Positions 27,601 to 40,794 of a DNA stretch of 64,000 nucleotides are shown piece by piece (position 1 is the stretch's first letter; each line of letters starts with the position of its first letter). The stretch spans positions 149,873 to 213,872 of the forward strand of contig NMRA01000246.1 in NCBI GenBank assembly GCA_002633005.1, given 5' to 3'. This DNA is from Phoronis australis. Taxonomy: Eukaryota > Phoronida > Phoronidae. The notes below the pieces were generated by a model. It searched no databases, was not told the DNA's origin, and saw nothing but the letters and a program-made list of their open reading frames with translations. A program made the position numbers and the translations under genes.

Positions 27601-30600
27601 GAAATTGATGTATACATAACTGTATACTGAATAGTCCTTACTAAGTACAGTTGAAGTGTTGTTATTCACTACCACAATGATACTACACAAAAGACAGTGC
27701 AGATTTATTTGATATTTTCTTCCAATAAATGAAGAGATCAATATCATACTTTTAAGTTCTAGTTTAAAAATGTCTTTTTATCGAGCTTAGGTCAATTTCA
27801 AAGGCTTTATTAAGTTACTTTAAAAGCCTTTTATCCCAAGATAAACTGATGGGGCATGTTTCTATAATCACCCAATTGTGACTAGTCAAATAAAAACTTT
27901 AGATATCAAATTTACTTCGAAAATGCAAGATGGCTCTTCAGAAAGAATGAATTATGTCTATGAGTGAGTAATTTGGTCAAATGTTACTACCTCTGTGTAA
28001 TATTGGTAACATGAAACCCTACATTGGGTCTTAAATCTTACATAATATGCTCACTTAAACAGGGCTGGTTGACCCACAAACACAATCCAAAGCTCTCTGA
28101 AATTATGTTTAAGGGTGAACTGTATGCATTAGCCACCAAGGCTTATCGAAAACTGTTTAGCCTTAAACCAAATATGAGGCACAAAATGAAATATGTATTT
28201 GCACATTTGACAATATTTCATTATGATAGCAGATGTGAGTCAATATACTCTAGCTGCGACCTGTTTGCACTGAGATAAAAAGTGGCCAATTTGTTCCTAG
28301 GGATTTGTGAAGGAGTAAAGCAAAGGAAAACAAATGTGAGCCCAACCTAAGAATTCTTGCCTTTTCATTTTCACAACCTTGCAATTGTACATTAGAACTG
28401 TCTCGACCTTTCTGTAAATTACAGTTTAACATCACAGCAAACTTCAAATAAATGGGTGAACATTTGAAAGAAGTTAATGCCAACATGCTGATGATGGCTG
28501 CAACCCCAAACTGTAAGTGCCTAATGACAACCAATAATTCACATTCTGCCTAATTAAGAAGCAAATACTGTAAACCTTACTCCTTCAAATGTTTATAATG
28601 TAAATTTAACATACTGTGCTTTGAACTGCAAAGCACATTAGTGAAAGTATTTATTGTACAAATGTTGCATGTAATAATACAGTGAGTACAGTAGTTCTAA
28701 CAAAACGTGACACAATGAAAGGCATACCTAGACATTTCTACTGTGACCACCTTACAACAAGACATAACCAGAGTGCAATGTTCAAGGTGCATACATAAAT
28801 CCATTTATCTCAGTGCTACATTCATTCACATCTTGTGAAAATTTAAGACAAGCAATTTTCTTACGAGAGATCTTGACAGAGTTGCATTAAGGCCCTTAAA
28901 TCTCGATGACGGAAGGTAGTGTGATCACACGCTTTGCTTGTAATGCGATATCTTGTGAAGTCTTAAGTAATCTTGCATTTTCGCAAGGTTCTTGTATCTA
29001 CAGAACACACGCCTGATCTAGCATGCATAAAAATCCAGTTTCACTCCGCTGAGCAGGAAAGGTTGTACATCGAAGCACCTACATTAATTGTGTTATCAAG
29101 TGCTGGACAATTCAGTCTCCAGTTAGTGACCAGATAACATCATCACATTATCTGAACATTTGTTGTGGTCACCATCATGGCAGACTGATGGCAAAAATCC
29201 CTTCAAACTTGAGAGTTATACTGGGGAATAGCTTGCCATTATACAGTTAGTATTCATTACAGTTGGTCTTCATCCATTTCAAGATTTAATAAAACCTTTT
29301 TGATAATACAGTGCTAAATGACAAAACATTGTTCAATACTTTATGCTTGTTATTTTTTATTTATTCTTGTTAAAGTATACCTGGTTATTGTTTATAATGA
29401 GTAGTTTGTATTTAATTTATTTGTTCTTATTTTTGTGCTCCACGTCAGGACTATAATGTGACTATATGTGGCTCGACTTTTCTTTTGTCATCCTCAGCTT
29501 ATTTCATGTGAAGGGTTTTTAATAGCCTATTGTTGTATATATTACAGTATATTTATTTTACCATATGAGATTTGCTAAATAAAACTACTTATCTGTTTAT
29601 TTTAACCTCTGTTAAGACATTGCTTGTGTACCTGACCCAACTGTGCAACTGGCTTGGATGTCAATATGCTGCGTGGTTTGAGGATATTTACTAAGTCCAG
29701 GCTTGGACCACAAACCTCGTAAAACATCTTTGCTCCAAAACTTCATCAATTTGTTGACAATATAATTGTTAATTGTTTTTTAACTGCTTTTGCTAGAGAG
29801 ATCAGAATGATCTTTAGGTCAGTTGCAGCTCTGATTGGAGATTCTAAACAATGAATCTACTGTGCTGTATTAATTTGAATCCTGAGTTAATGATGCAAGT
29901 TGACCAGCATTGATTTTTCAATCTGTACGTCTTGTTACCATTAAATATTAATATAGCTGTAATGCAGACATAGAACAACATAAGCCTCTCACTACGCCAA
30001 TTAGTCGCTTGTGGCCTTGATAACTGTCTACCTAATGTTACCTTCACAACTGATAATGACAGTTGCTTCTAAGCAGTAAACCATTGCTTGAGACACAGTA
30101 ATAGAGTACATTAACAGGAAGAAAAGATATTGATTTTGGCATATACCTTTCAATATTGGAAATGCATTCAATTGAACATGTGGAGAATTAACACAGAGAT
30201 GTTATTGACTTCCCAACTGATATGAAAACACCTGAGACAAAGCACAATACCAATATACAAAAGTGTGTCAATTGTTTCAAAAATGAGTTTACATATGCTC
30301 CGTGACAAATAGCAAATTTCTGTACACATTATTGCATAGTGTGCGAACACAACCTGCGGCTTCAGGCGATGTGTGCTCAAGAGAATGCCAATAAAGGTGG
30401 ATAAAGTGTACTGGACTGCTTAGAATAGAACTTGCATGAACAAAAACCTGTCTGTTGTTAACATACTCTTTTTCTCTATGGTACATGAAAAAGTTACAAA
30501 AATGTAAGAATAGAAAACAAATTCTTTTAAACAAAATTTAAATTTCTGTTGTAAAATTCCAGGTTTTGAAATCAAACCCAAAATAAAGTTGCGGATCAAA

Positions 30601-31209
30601 AAGTAGTACAGCAGATTTCAAAAACCGAGGCTCTGAGTTCAACTGTCAAATTCAAGCAGACTTACCCGTTTGTATCGTTGCCTTTCTTTCTGAAACCAGC
30701 AGAGTTTTCACCTGGTTGGCAGTGACTGACAGGAGATGAACCTCACACAGTTGTAATACACATAGAAGAAAGTTGGATTTAGTCCAGTAGTTGGAGGATC
30801 GAAACCACTCCCAAGTACTAGATATACTCGCTTCCACTTTGCTAACGGACATGGCATGATCATGACTAACAGATGCCGAGTCTGTATTTAAGCTAGGGTG
30901 AGTCCTTGAGCGAGCGTATGTGAAGTCTTTAGAAATAAGTGGTGATAGCATGCGTACTAAATTGTCTAGAAGGTCGATACTGTTGAGACGTCGAATTAGT
31001 CCGAGAGTGAAACGTTTTCTTGTCTCATCTCCACATCTTGGAAACCAATCCCTAGTCTTGTTTACATGTTGCGTGATTTGGCAGGTTTCACATTGGCCGC
31101 ATATAGTGGCTTTTCCTTCATAGACGCATCGCAGTTTGGGCGCCTGACCAATGTTGAAGACAAATGGTTCACTGTTTTTATTTGGATGCTTCATCACTTC
31201 AAGAACCAT
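15658..31209 (-). CDS. FBXW10: FBXW10/CDRT1-like F-box and WD40 protein, nine coding exons
   Basis: Exons in transcript order: 31209-30666 (ATG), 26670-26222, 24438-24203, 21257-21054, 20500-20379, 19930-19782, 19404-19262, 18237-18079, 17437-15658 (TAA). All junction phases agree, giving 1261 residues. The N-terminus has the Cys motif CGQCETCQITQ and RFTLGLIRRLNSIDLL, as in FBXW10. Exon 2 carries an acidic linker and the F-box (HLSKYILGLLDEVSLYNCLS, then VSRHWKQLANE). Exons 3-8 encode WD40 repeats such as GSKDRKVRFID, TSIRKWSLETG, SGCEKGSVKVWNML and GSEDGRLRIWNM. The 593-residue last exon is low complexity, with a basic coiled stretch near its end (VEEHNRKVREEHEKQRRAAW). F-box/WD40 proteins recruit substrates to SCF ubiquitin ligases. 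The substrate is unknown. A second assembled copy of exon 3 and part of exon 2 (21681-23888) was left out of this model. Confidence 0.9.
21368..26403. repeat. 2.5-kb tandem duplication joined by one N
   Basis: 21368-23888 (2521 bp) recurs as 23890-26403 (2514 bp), separated only by N at 23889. The copies are nearly identical, with scattered substitutions, small indels and a G-run length difference near 23290. Copy 1 breaks off inside the F-box exon exactly at the N. The coding differences that I compared are synonymous. It is best read as two alleles assembled in tandem. Confidence 0.9.
21681..23888 (-). pseudogene. Extra copy of FBXW10 exon 3 and a truncated F-box exon
   Basis: 21681-21916 repeats exon 3 with identical protein. 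23707-23888 repeats the 3' part of exon 2 (F-box) and is cut by the N at 23889. Splice sites are intact, so a gene predictor would add a second F-box fragment here. The copy is very probably an assembly artefact, not a biological exon duplication. Which copy belongs to which allele cannot be told from the sequence. Confidence 0.7.
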
Positions 31210-31275
31210 GTTGATGTAAGATTTCTACCTGGCAGATCCCAGGCTTAGCAAGAGGATATGCAGACCACTGGGAAA
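31210..31275 (-). other. FBXW10 5' UTR segment of first coding exon
   Basis: On the minus strand a TTTTTCAG acceptor ends just before 31275, followed by 66 nt to the ATG at 31209. A GTGAGT donor just below 31518 could end an upstream non-coding exon. Both are splice-motif inferences. Confidence 0.4.
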
Positions 31276-31518
31276 CTGAAAAATAAAACAGTGTTTTGAA
31301 TTAACTTGCCAAATTATGACTATAGCTGAAATCAGACAATCACACAAAGCATTAACCTGACCATGAAAGATGATATGTATAGGTTCAGTTCACAAAGTCT
31401 TGCCCATCCAAACATGTGACTTTAAAGATCAGTGTCACCTTTTTTTAAAGCATTAAATCCTAGGAACGGGCATAAATGTTAGCTCAATATGCGAAATTAA
31501 CTCTTCCGTTGACTCACC

Positions 31519-33890
31519 TGAGACCTCCAGGATGACAGACAACCCCACTATGGTTTAGTGTGAAGAAGATTTAGAACAGTACAGGCTGGTACTGGCTGAG
31601 TATGAAATTTGAAATCATAGACATAGTACACACAACCATAGCCAGCAAGATAGCTGTATGCAGACTAGAACTAAAAACACATTTATTCATAGCTTTGACA
31701 CTGTCGCTAAAGAGATAGACTCCGACAGAAATACGTGCAGTGCCCTAGTGGGCCTAGTGGCCTACTCAACCGTGAACTTAGTCAGTAAAAATCTTCATTG
31801 AAGAGCAAAATGTATTTAAAAACGACATGAAAACCAAGTTGATAACACCCTCACCTCTTTATCAACAACCCACAGCGAATTTCCCCCAAGCAAGATGCCT
31901 TCAACATCTTTCAGCATCTTCTACCGCAAAATCGCACCTTACAGTCTGTGTATTTTGAAGCCTCGATTTCACACGACACTAAGGAGCATCTATTAAAACA
32001 AATTGGGCATTTCGAAATGATAGTAAAATTTACAGAAGCTTCAGCAAAAACATTATATGTCGTTCAATGACCTGCTGTGTTAATAAATATTACAAAAATC
32101 TTCTACAAAAGTAAACGCATGGATTAAAAATTTCCGATCCCCATGTCGTCTCCACGGGAACAAAAACTATTTATCCTAGTTTTCATTACCTCCGCTAGAT
32201 GTCTCATCAAGTATCTTGTTGCGAACCAGTTTGTGTGCGAACAATATCTCATTGGTTGCAACGTAGTCGCCAGGTGGCGAGACCTTCAAGTCCACGAGTG
32301 AGGCCTAAAACTGGAAAGCGCCATGTGCATGGATGTGGCAGAACCGTGGTGATACGGCCCTCAGATAGACTAGTATAGAGTAAACAAGAGAAAATTTGCA
32401 TTTAAATACGCAAAACGTTAACCATGCTACTTCAAAACTGTTTTAAAACTATAAGTTAATTTAGGGGCCTCGAGCAAAACGCAATCCCCGGCCCAATAAA
32501 AAACGTAAATACAAATTTGGTCATTGAATGCGTCAAATATGAGATACTCCTAAATTTAAAAAGGCACCACTAATTTTAAAAACTGACTCAGTCCATCAAC
32601 TATAGACAGCGCTTCCGTCACACTGAGTGTAAAATAACGAACGTCTGAAAGGGTACATCCTTTGGCTTATAGTAAGCAAAAATTTCTGACTTCTGAGTGT
32701 TTCTTGTAAGATGCCTCCAGTTTCGCGACTGAAAAAAAATTTATTTGTGTAGAAGTTAATCCATCAAAAACATACGATATTCGATGATATTCTTGAACCC
32801 AGTGCAAGGACGCTTTGCGATATTACTTCCAACGCTAGGAAGGGGCTAGTTTGGATACTTCTAGTTCGACACTATAGCTGAACACACGCTTCTCCATAAG
32901 AAAAAAATTATTCGGTTAATTTTGGTTTTCCAATTTTATACTTTTGCCACGAGAACTTTAACATAAACTGATGGCAAAAGTAAAGAAATTTCAATATATT
33001 TTTAACTAAAGTTCACCGTACACGCATGTCCCATGCGCGCGCGCACAAACACACCAGCCACTTATACTCCTAAAGTACTTGTCACGGCATGTTCTTGAAA
33101 AAATAGAGCGTGAAACTACGAGACGGCAGTTGCATTTAAGCGTCAGTGCCGAAGTTACCCCGGGGTTAGGCATTAGACTACCCGGCACGGTTCATGACAA
33201 CATGTCGTCAAGACCCCTGTTTATCAGGGAATCTAATCTAAGGCTCTGTTGTTTGGAGTAAAGCAATTACCTCATAAGAGATGTCTTCACGGCAATAAAA
33301 CACTGGCTATAGAATAATTTGATATATCATGGACTCGAACTGGTGATTTTTTAATTGTTTGGCTTCAGAAATTGAATTCTTCGAAAAAGGTAAGGATAAT
33401 TTTTGCTCAAAAAAAAATCTTTTTCTTTTCATTTATTTTTTATTTTCCCAGTTCAGATGAGGAAGGGCAAAGGTCTGGGATTCCCGTACCTTACTTTACA
33501 ATCAGACTGTAGGATTTAACTAACCATCTGAGACGGGATTTCATAAACAAAAATAAACAAAGGAAAACACGTAACGAGGAGTATTTAGAATATTTTGCAA
33601 TAAACCGTACCCCGTGAAGATAGATAATAGTGATTTACAAAATGTAGCTTTGCATTGTTATTAAATCCTTCATTGCCGACCTTCTATTTGTAAAACTGTC
33701 CAATTCTATTTTTTATTAATGTATTATCGAAACAGTATTCTTTTTGCAATGTATTTAGATTTGGAGGTTTACCTCTCATTAGTTGCTTATGTGTGTGAAA
33801 TTTGCAAAGGCTTAAAATTAATTTTGGAACGGGGTGGTTTCTTCATCTGTATCCAAATAAAACTGTAACTACATTAGTATTCAAAGAAGT
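31519..33890. other. Upstream region of FBXW10, no gene seen
   Basis: This presumably holds the FBXW10 promoter for leftward transcription. CpG content rises around 32200-32360, and an inverted CCAAT box (ATTGGTTGCAACG) lies near 32250. No supported ORF or repeat. Confidence 0.35.
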
Positions 33891-33899
33891 ATTGATTCA

Positions 33900-35335
33900 C
33901 TTTCTAATCCAGTTCTCTATCGTGTTTCAAAAGTTCTGAACAACATCACACTGCCAGTAAAAATGAAGCAAAGTCTCAGGTTTTCTCTTACAGAAAATAC
34001 ACTGAAAGAAATTGGTAACACCAATTTTCACAAGATAAGAATTGCAACTGATAATTCTACGAGACAGCCTAAACTTAAACCATCAAAGTTTGACATCACG
34101 TTGTAGGCATTTTTCCACCAATCAGACGTACCAGGTTTACCAAGGTCTGTCTGTTATTTCAGATCAGACCTAGGTCTACAATATTTACAAAACACAAAAC
34201 CGTAGTATATATGTTTTGTCCCTTTTATATGCAAGCAACAATTTTACAGCAATCGGCATAAAGGTGTACAGAAGAGAAAATCGTCTTGTTTTAAATTTGA
34301 CTATTTACATCAAATAGCTTCTCTGAGGCCATCAACTTTCAGAAACATAGGTAAAAAAATTTACAAAAACCACCAAACGACAATAAAAACTCGTCCTTGT
34401 CCAATACATTTGAGCTGTAACAAATACCCTTTTCATACCAATTCCTCCCAAATAGAATTTCGCCATCAATCTTGTCACTGAAGTTGTACCAGTTTGGCTG
34501 GTCAGTTATTTCTTCTTGATCAATTATATTTGAGAAACCATGTAGGTAATCAAATATTTCCTTCCAAAATGGATCTTAGTTTGGGTAGCAACGTGCTTAT
34601 GGAAGTACTTCCCAAAGTTTAGACAGTCCAGTGATATTAATTTAATTCAGTACTTAACAAGGTACGCATATGCACTACAATAGGTGGCAGATACTGAGGC
34701 TTTCAGGATCCTACGCTTCCATGTAATCTTGACTGCTTTAACAAAAGAAGAAACGTCTATAATTTTACATCCACCCAGCTGATGCTGTTAAATCATGTGT
34801 TTACGACCAATTCTATTGCATTTTCCACCCCCAATATAATTAAAGTGCATTTTTCAAAATGTTTACAAAACAGATAGCTAGAAATTGGCAACGACAAAAG
34901 AACATTGACCAGTTTTGGGAGAAAAAATGATTTCACAACAGCATTTTTCCAAACGTAGTAAATTTCTTTTTGAACATCTTACTATTTTCTTTTTGAAATC
35001 GACCAATTTAATGTTAAAATTAATATTACTCATTTCTTCAATGATTGACAGTAGAAAAAACAATCCCAAGAATTTTAATTTATGAACTAAATCATTTTTC
35101 AAAATGTTTAAAAGCATTTGTCAGAGCAAAATGTTGAATTACTACACGGGTGTATGTGTTATGGAAACTATCCAGATACAAGTTGCTTTATCTAAATACG
35201 GGAGTTAAACGAGTATGCTTCGAAACAGTTCAAGTAGGTCAAGAGCGTTTTTTATCGACCTTTCTGTACCGTCAATGATAATGGCAGCGTCATCAGCATA
35301 TTGGACTAATTTATATTCCTTAGAAGTGTTTTAGA
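33900..35335 (-). pseudogene. Degenerate LINE (L1/Tx1-like) 3' half
   Basis: Read leftward, the segment starts with a reverse-transcriptase active-site box, KLVQYADDAAIIIDGTERS (about 35315-35255). It ends near 33950-34010 with a Cys-His knuckle, CIFCKRKPETLLHFYWQC, as found at the C-terminus of L1/Tx1-type ORF2 proteins. Many stops and frameshifts lie between. Boundaries are approximate and no full-length ORF remains. Confidence 0.65.
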
Positions 35336-37640
35336 TGATTGACCTGTGAGTCGTGATACCGCACAAAAGAACGGCGTAGGTATTAGATTTTGAAATCGCT
35401 GTCGTCTGAAGTTGAAACCAAATGGGAAGTTTTTGTATTGGCCAGAACTGCTTGTCGTGGGACAAGTTTGGCGGTGTTCATTGCAATTGCACCGTTCAAG
35501 TGTAGTCGCAGGGAAATCACCAGTTTCACATTACAGTATGACTGCCTGACCATTCACGCTGTGTTTTCAAGTAGTTTTCAAAAATGAATAGAAGAGGCTT
35601 TGTCAAAAATTGTATTTTTCGATAACTGATGGGGTTGAACTAACCTCATATTTGTAAGTATTTTTGTTTTGCTATTCCACATTTGTGTGTGATTTTGCTG
35701 TGTACTGTAGGTATCTCTGTCCAATCTCGGGTTTATCACAATTGTTAATGTCTTCATGATATCATTAAAAACTTCTAACCGTTATCTGTCTGGCCCTTCC
35801 TAACAACACAGTCTTCCTACAGATACATCTTCTTGTAATTTTACAGTCACTTAAAGTCACACATGCGCGCAAACAGGCGGGGGGGAGGGCTCGGGGTGGC
35901 TCGAACGACTACCTTCTTCCTCGAATGTTTGTTATCGAATATTACATGAACGGTCACAAAAAATCCATTCTGCTCATCCGCAAAATATTGTTTTTGTCAC
36001 CAAATTAACCAGAAATTTAATTTAAAATGCAACTCTTTTGATATAGATCATTTGATGTTACGAAATTCGTCTCAAAATGTTCCTTAGTCTAACTGTAGGT
36101 AGCGCTTTGAAAGAAATGACTAATTGTTAAAAAAATATTGTGCTACAAATTTGGTTTGCCATAGAACGACGTCGTGTCGTTTTTGTCGACAGGCATAGTC
36201 TCAATGAATAACGAACTGCTAGCTTTTTCTGCAAACGCAGAAACCTCATCTCATTTGAGTAAGGAATAAGTTGAGACCAGTTTTGTAGCGGCAAGTAGCT
36301 TAAATCAAAAGTTCACTTCCTGGGTTCATAACCAAGTTAAACATTAACAATTTACTTTTAACAAATTCATCTACCTTTGCATAGTAATGATATATGAATC
36401 AAATTTGATCTCCTCTTGTCTTCATTTTTCGTTAATTTAGGTAAACATTGGATGTAATTTCAAGTGCGCAACAAGGCTATTCGGAACAATGTTACAAGAA
36501 GTGAGGCAGTGATAACTCAATCGCGACATGCCTAAACGTGTAAACTATTTTATGAAAAATAAATCAAGATAAGTACTTTTTAAAATACTAACCCTGTTCC
36601 GCCATTGGATGCAATGTCAATGATTTGCACCATTTACAACAGGTGCTGCGGCAATATATTGTTCGTGCTCATGCAGTATTTTTTACAGTGTTTTATTACT
36701 CGTCGATTCCATGTGTTCTTTTCAAGTTTAGTCTTTCGTTGGTTTAGTTAAGTAAAACAACTTACGTCTGATATAGTTTCACAGAGTTTTCATCTGCGTC
36801 AGTTAAACAAAAACATTTTCGTGCTAAATTCGGGATGTGTTTTAGTTGGTCCAAGCTCATGTTTTCTTGATGTTGTGCAATGCCATTAGAAAAAGTATAA
36901 TGAACGATGTGTTTTATTTAAGTGTACCTAATATCCACATTACCATTAGCTTCATCCTGTGCTTTGCCATGCAGTACAAGACTTTATTACGTACGATGTG
37001 TTTTAGTTATATATTCATGTTCATAATATCGTGGTGCTATGAATTGTAGAGATTTTATTCCATAAAGTTGACCTCTAATATCTTCCAAAAATAATAGGAG
37101 GTTATATTTGACACAAAAGCCAGTTTCTGATGTTGAGTGTTCATAGTTGAGCAGTGAGAACTGCTAGTCAGCTCTGGGTTTTTGTTGCAATGGGATCGGA
37201 AGTTTTGATGTGTCCTCTTCAAGCTAAGATTGAATTTTGTCCCATGTTGTGCTAGAAATGTCAGTTACCAGTTACATCTTGATTTAAATGAATTTCTGTT
37301 TTACACTTTAGGATTTTTGTATTAGCTAATGTTGTGGTCATCAATATCAAAGCTAGGGGACCGGAGTCCACCCTGGGCGAAATTGGGGAGCATAAAAGAT
37401 GACCGTGTGGGGAGAAATAATCCTAGCCACTGATGGTCATGAATAACATTAAAATCTTCTGTCACTTTTGACTGGCATTTTTGTTTTATGTTCAGTTTGA
37501 GACTGGCTTGGTACACCTTTAGTCAGAGCATACTTTTTACACGATTGATTCTAAAGGTAATGAAAGTACACTAAGATTTTTTTAAACGAGTGATAATTTT
37601 GGAAACTGCTCATCTTAGACATGAGTACTGAGCAAAATTA
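35336..37640. other. Intergenic, no supported gene
   Basis: Only short chance ORFs were seen. A G-rich run lies near 35877-35890. Around 36840-37010 a short motif with ACGATGTGTTTTA recurs. Nothing else is recognised. Confidence 0.4.
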
Positions 37641-37649
37641 AGGACAAGC

Positions 37650-38110
37650 GTATAAGGATGTTTTAGAGTTTATATAGTCCAGAAGATCGTTAATGTAGAG
37701 TAAGAGGAGAGGACCTATTACACTACCCCGAGGTACTCCAGCATTGAAGTACCAGCCGGGCGAAGACAAGGGTGACAGGAGACCATCGATCCGCATTTTG
37801 TAAGTGCGACAAGCAAGATATGACTAGAAGTTTGAAGACAATGCCTAAGAAACCATAAGATTGTAATTTGAGTAGCAGCAGATCATGGGGTCTGGGGAAC
37901 GACATCAAATGCTGACACCAGGTCTAGAAATCCAGATCTTACGTTAAAACCTTGCTCAAACTGCAAGGGAATTTCATGTACAATTTTAATAATAGTTGCG
38001 ACACAGTGCGGTTTTCAGGCATAAATCCGAACTGTCAATGGTAGATTAGGTCCTGAGAGATAGGGTGCTCAAACATGTGGCCTGTTAATTTTTCTCCAAT
38101 TTTTTCACTC
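37650..38110 (-). pseudogene. Degenerate non-LTR retrotransposon RT fragment (CR1/Jockey-like)
   Basis: Leftward reading gives QFGFMPENRTVSQLLLKLY followed downstream by AGVPRGSVIGPLLLLYINDL (GVPRGS box near 37724-37741). These match the reverse-transcriptase motifs QxGFRPGxST and GVPQGSxLGPLLFxxYINDL. Stops and frameshifts interrupt the frame. Limits are approximate. Confidence 0.7.
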
Positions 38111-38865
38111 TACAGAGTGGAGAAATGTTATAGGGCGTTTATTGGCATCGTCAGCTTCCAAGACAGAACATGCTTCTGATTGCAATATTTTGTTGTATAA
38201 TACTGTCAGAAGAACTGTGACTTCTTTTGAAATTATTTTGTTCATTTTATTAGTTATAAGGTCGGTTCTGTCGTTTTTGTGTTCATCTGTGTTTTCTAAT
38301 TGCTTCTTGACCTCAGAGAGTTAGGCTTGTATATGGACGAGGAGCTCAGATGTTCTACTTGGAAATTCAGGAAAGTTTCATGTTGGAACATTGTGACTTT
38401 GGATGTGCAGTATTGAAGAAATACGTTACTTTTCTCGTCAGTTGGTTTTAGTTCTTCAGTTAAGAACTTGAAACATGTGTCACTTTAAAAAGTGAAAGCT
38501 ATAAACAGGGCTAAATGCAGCTATAAACTAAAGTTCGCTGAGAGCGACAAGTCAGTTTGTAGGCAATAGCGTACTGATTTTATTTCTCTAAGCCACGAAT
38601 TTTATATAAAAGCGAAAATTGCCCTTAACTTCATGATACAGGATACATTTAACAATTCTTGACAACAATAGGACAATCAGAAAAACGAATTTTTGCTATG
38701 TAATGGTACTGGTCATTTGTCTATGGCAACTGTTCTGTGAATGACCACTACGTCATCATGTGCACTACACTTAGAGTTAAGCTAAACGTGTAGATGACAT
38801 GAGGGGCTATTGAATTACTCATTCAACTGTGAGCCAAAACACACCTGAGCAATTTGTTAGCATTG

Positions 38866-39165
38866 TAATAATGATATTAATAATAGTAGTAATAATGATA
38901 ATGATAATGATAAAAATAATGATCACAGTAATAGTAATAACAATGATAATCAATATACTTAGAAAACTTAGTCTATTATTGGGTTGTCTTTTTACTGTGC
39001 AGATTTCAAAAAGCAAAAATCGGTTAAGTTTACAGCAAGGTAATAAACGATCAAAAATGGCACTTTTGGCAATAAGCTGAAAACCAAAACAATTTAGCAC
39101 AAACACCTCAACAATCTGTTTGGAAAAAATAATAACAATAAAAATAACAATGATAACAATAACCA
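38866..39165. repeat. Imperfect AT-rich trinucleotide microsatellites
   Basis: Runs of ATA/ATG/TAA triplets at about 38866-38955 and 39125-39165. The long low-complexity Ile/Met ORFs on both strands here are products of this repeat. Confidence 0.7.
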
Positions 39166-39826
39166 ACATACATTATGAAATGCGATATAATAGATTTCAC
39201 CGTCGAATTAAAATGTACATAAACCCTGCTGGCGCCTGACAACTGTCGGTGCCTGCATGCCATGCACTCATGTGTATCTACGACCCAGTGAATGTTCTTT
39301 TACCTAGATATTTTCTAATGGGAACTTACCGGGAATTTACGTATCTGTGCACGTGTTTACCCGGCTTCCCCCAAGAAAAACAGAGCGTCCACCCAAAGGA
39401 CAAAATGTCGCCAGGTGAAATTTGCCAAATAAGTTTTGTGCTTTAGGTTTTCAAACGTAATTATAAACTCGTTGCCATCATCGTTATAAGAACGCTATAG
39501 GTCCCATTTGTGCTTATTGAAAGACAACTAAAGCCGCTGATATGTCTAAATATGACAATGAATGCACATGCAGCAATTTGAGACTATATTGGGGATTCTT
39601 TCAGACCACTTTTACACTCCCCGTTGCACTCCCAGATACAGACACCACACGCTTTCTCATGGCAGTGGCACGGAATACCCCCCATATGACGAATATACCA
39701 TGTCGCATTATTGAATAACTTTTTTCAAATACACGTTTGAATGCAACATGCAATTTTTTACCATATTCCTTTATTTTGTTCACCTCCTCCCAATAAAAAC
39801 GACATTTCAGATGTGCAATGATACGC

Positions 39827-39986
39827 CATAAAATGTAACAATTTCGTAACTGTTACATTTTACTGCACTGCTACATTTTACGTTACTAGGCCTCTCCTAA
39901 CATGTAACAAGTTGTTACATTTTATGTAATTGTTGCAATTTTCGTCGAATGCACCTGCGAGAAATGCACCATTATTACATTTTATG
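39827..39986. mobile_element. 160-bp MITE-like inverted-repeat element
   Basis: The left end CATAAAATGTAACAAT and the reverse complement of the right end CATAAAATGTAATAAT form terminal inverted repeats. The motif TTACATTTTA recurs inside in both orientations. No ORF. Confidence 0.55.
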
Positions 39987-40713
39987 AAAGCGACGTCATA
40001 TTTCATGAGTTTGCATGGTATTTGTTACACGGGGGAAAACGGTTAACGGCTTCTTTATCGGATTGTTTAAATGAAATTCTATTATATTTGTCAGGTCATA
40101 TTAATAGGTAGTGCTTTCAATTGTTTTTTAACACGAATAGTTTCTTGGTGTAGTCACAAAATGTACCAGATGAAAGGAGTTTCCAGGATCTGGTAGCAAA
40201 TTTGTTATTGTTAAAGCGTTCTTGTAGTCGTTTGTTGGTGCAGTCCTACAGTTTTTCATTACCCTCCCATATAAACACCCACCCGTTTAAGTAAACCCGC
40301 CTTGGACGCAGACACAAAAATCCCCGGTACGTGGCCCATTTCTGACTAAAAGGTACTCCGCAGTCCAAACCAAAGAAATTCTTACATGTAACTTAAGCAT
40401 TTATATGACACCTATGCCCCAGACCTGAAAATTAGGATGTGAGCTAGACAAAAAGACATCATGGTTCACGTATTGTCGACATCGTACTTTTAACTTTTTA
40501 CAAAATGCGTACGTTGAATCAGTGGCATCGACCACATAAGTAACCTCACTTATTAACTTGCAGCAGACTAGTTGAGAGAAGCGGTACTAGTTAGTGTTCT
40601 TTTGAATTTCAGTGTATCAAGCTGATATGATTTGCATGCAGATAATTTTCCTTCCAATGGCTTGTACTTGCATACATGTATGTGTAAATCAGTTCAAGCT
40701 AGAATCTAGGGCA

Positions 40714-40719
40714 TTTATT
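40714..40719 (-). promoter_or_regulatory. Poly(A) signal of SLC26 gene
   Basis: AATAAA on the minus strand, 76 nt after the SLC26 stop codon at 40795-40797. The spacing fits a short 3' UTR. Confidence 0.5.
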
Positions 40720-40794
40720 TATAGCTACTTCACATCTGTTTTATGCAAGTATAGAGAAAAATAGTGTCATTGTAAATTGTTCGCGACTCCTTTT

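Noticed and set aside
38819-39169. 116-residue Ile-rich ORF that resembles a membrane protein
   Set aside because: It is the translation of an ATA/TAA trinucleotide microsatellite.
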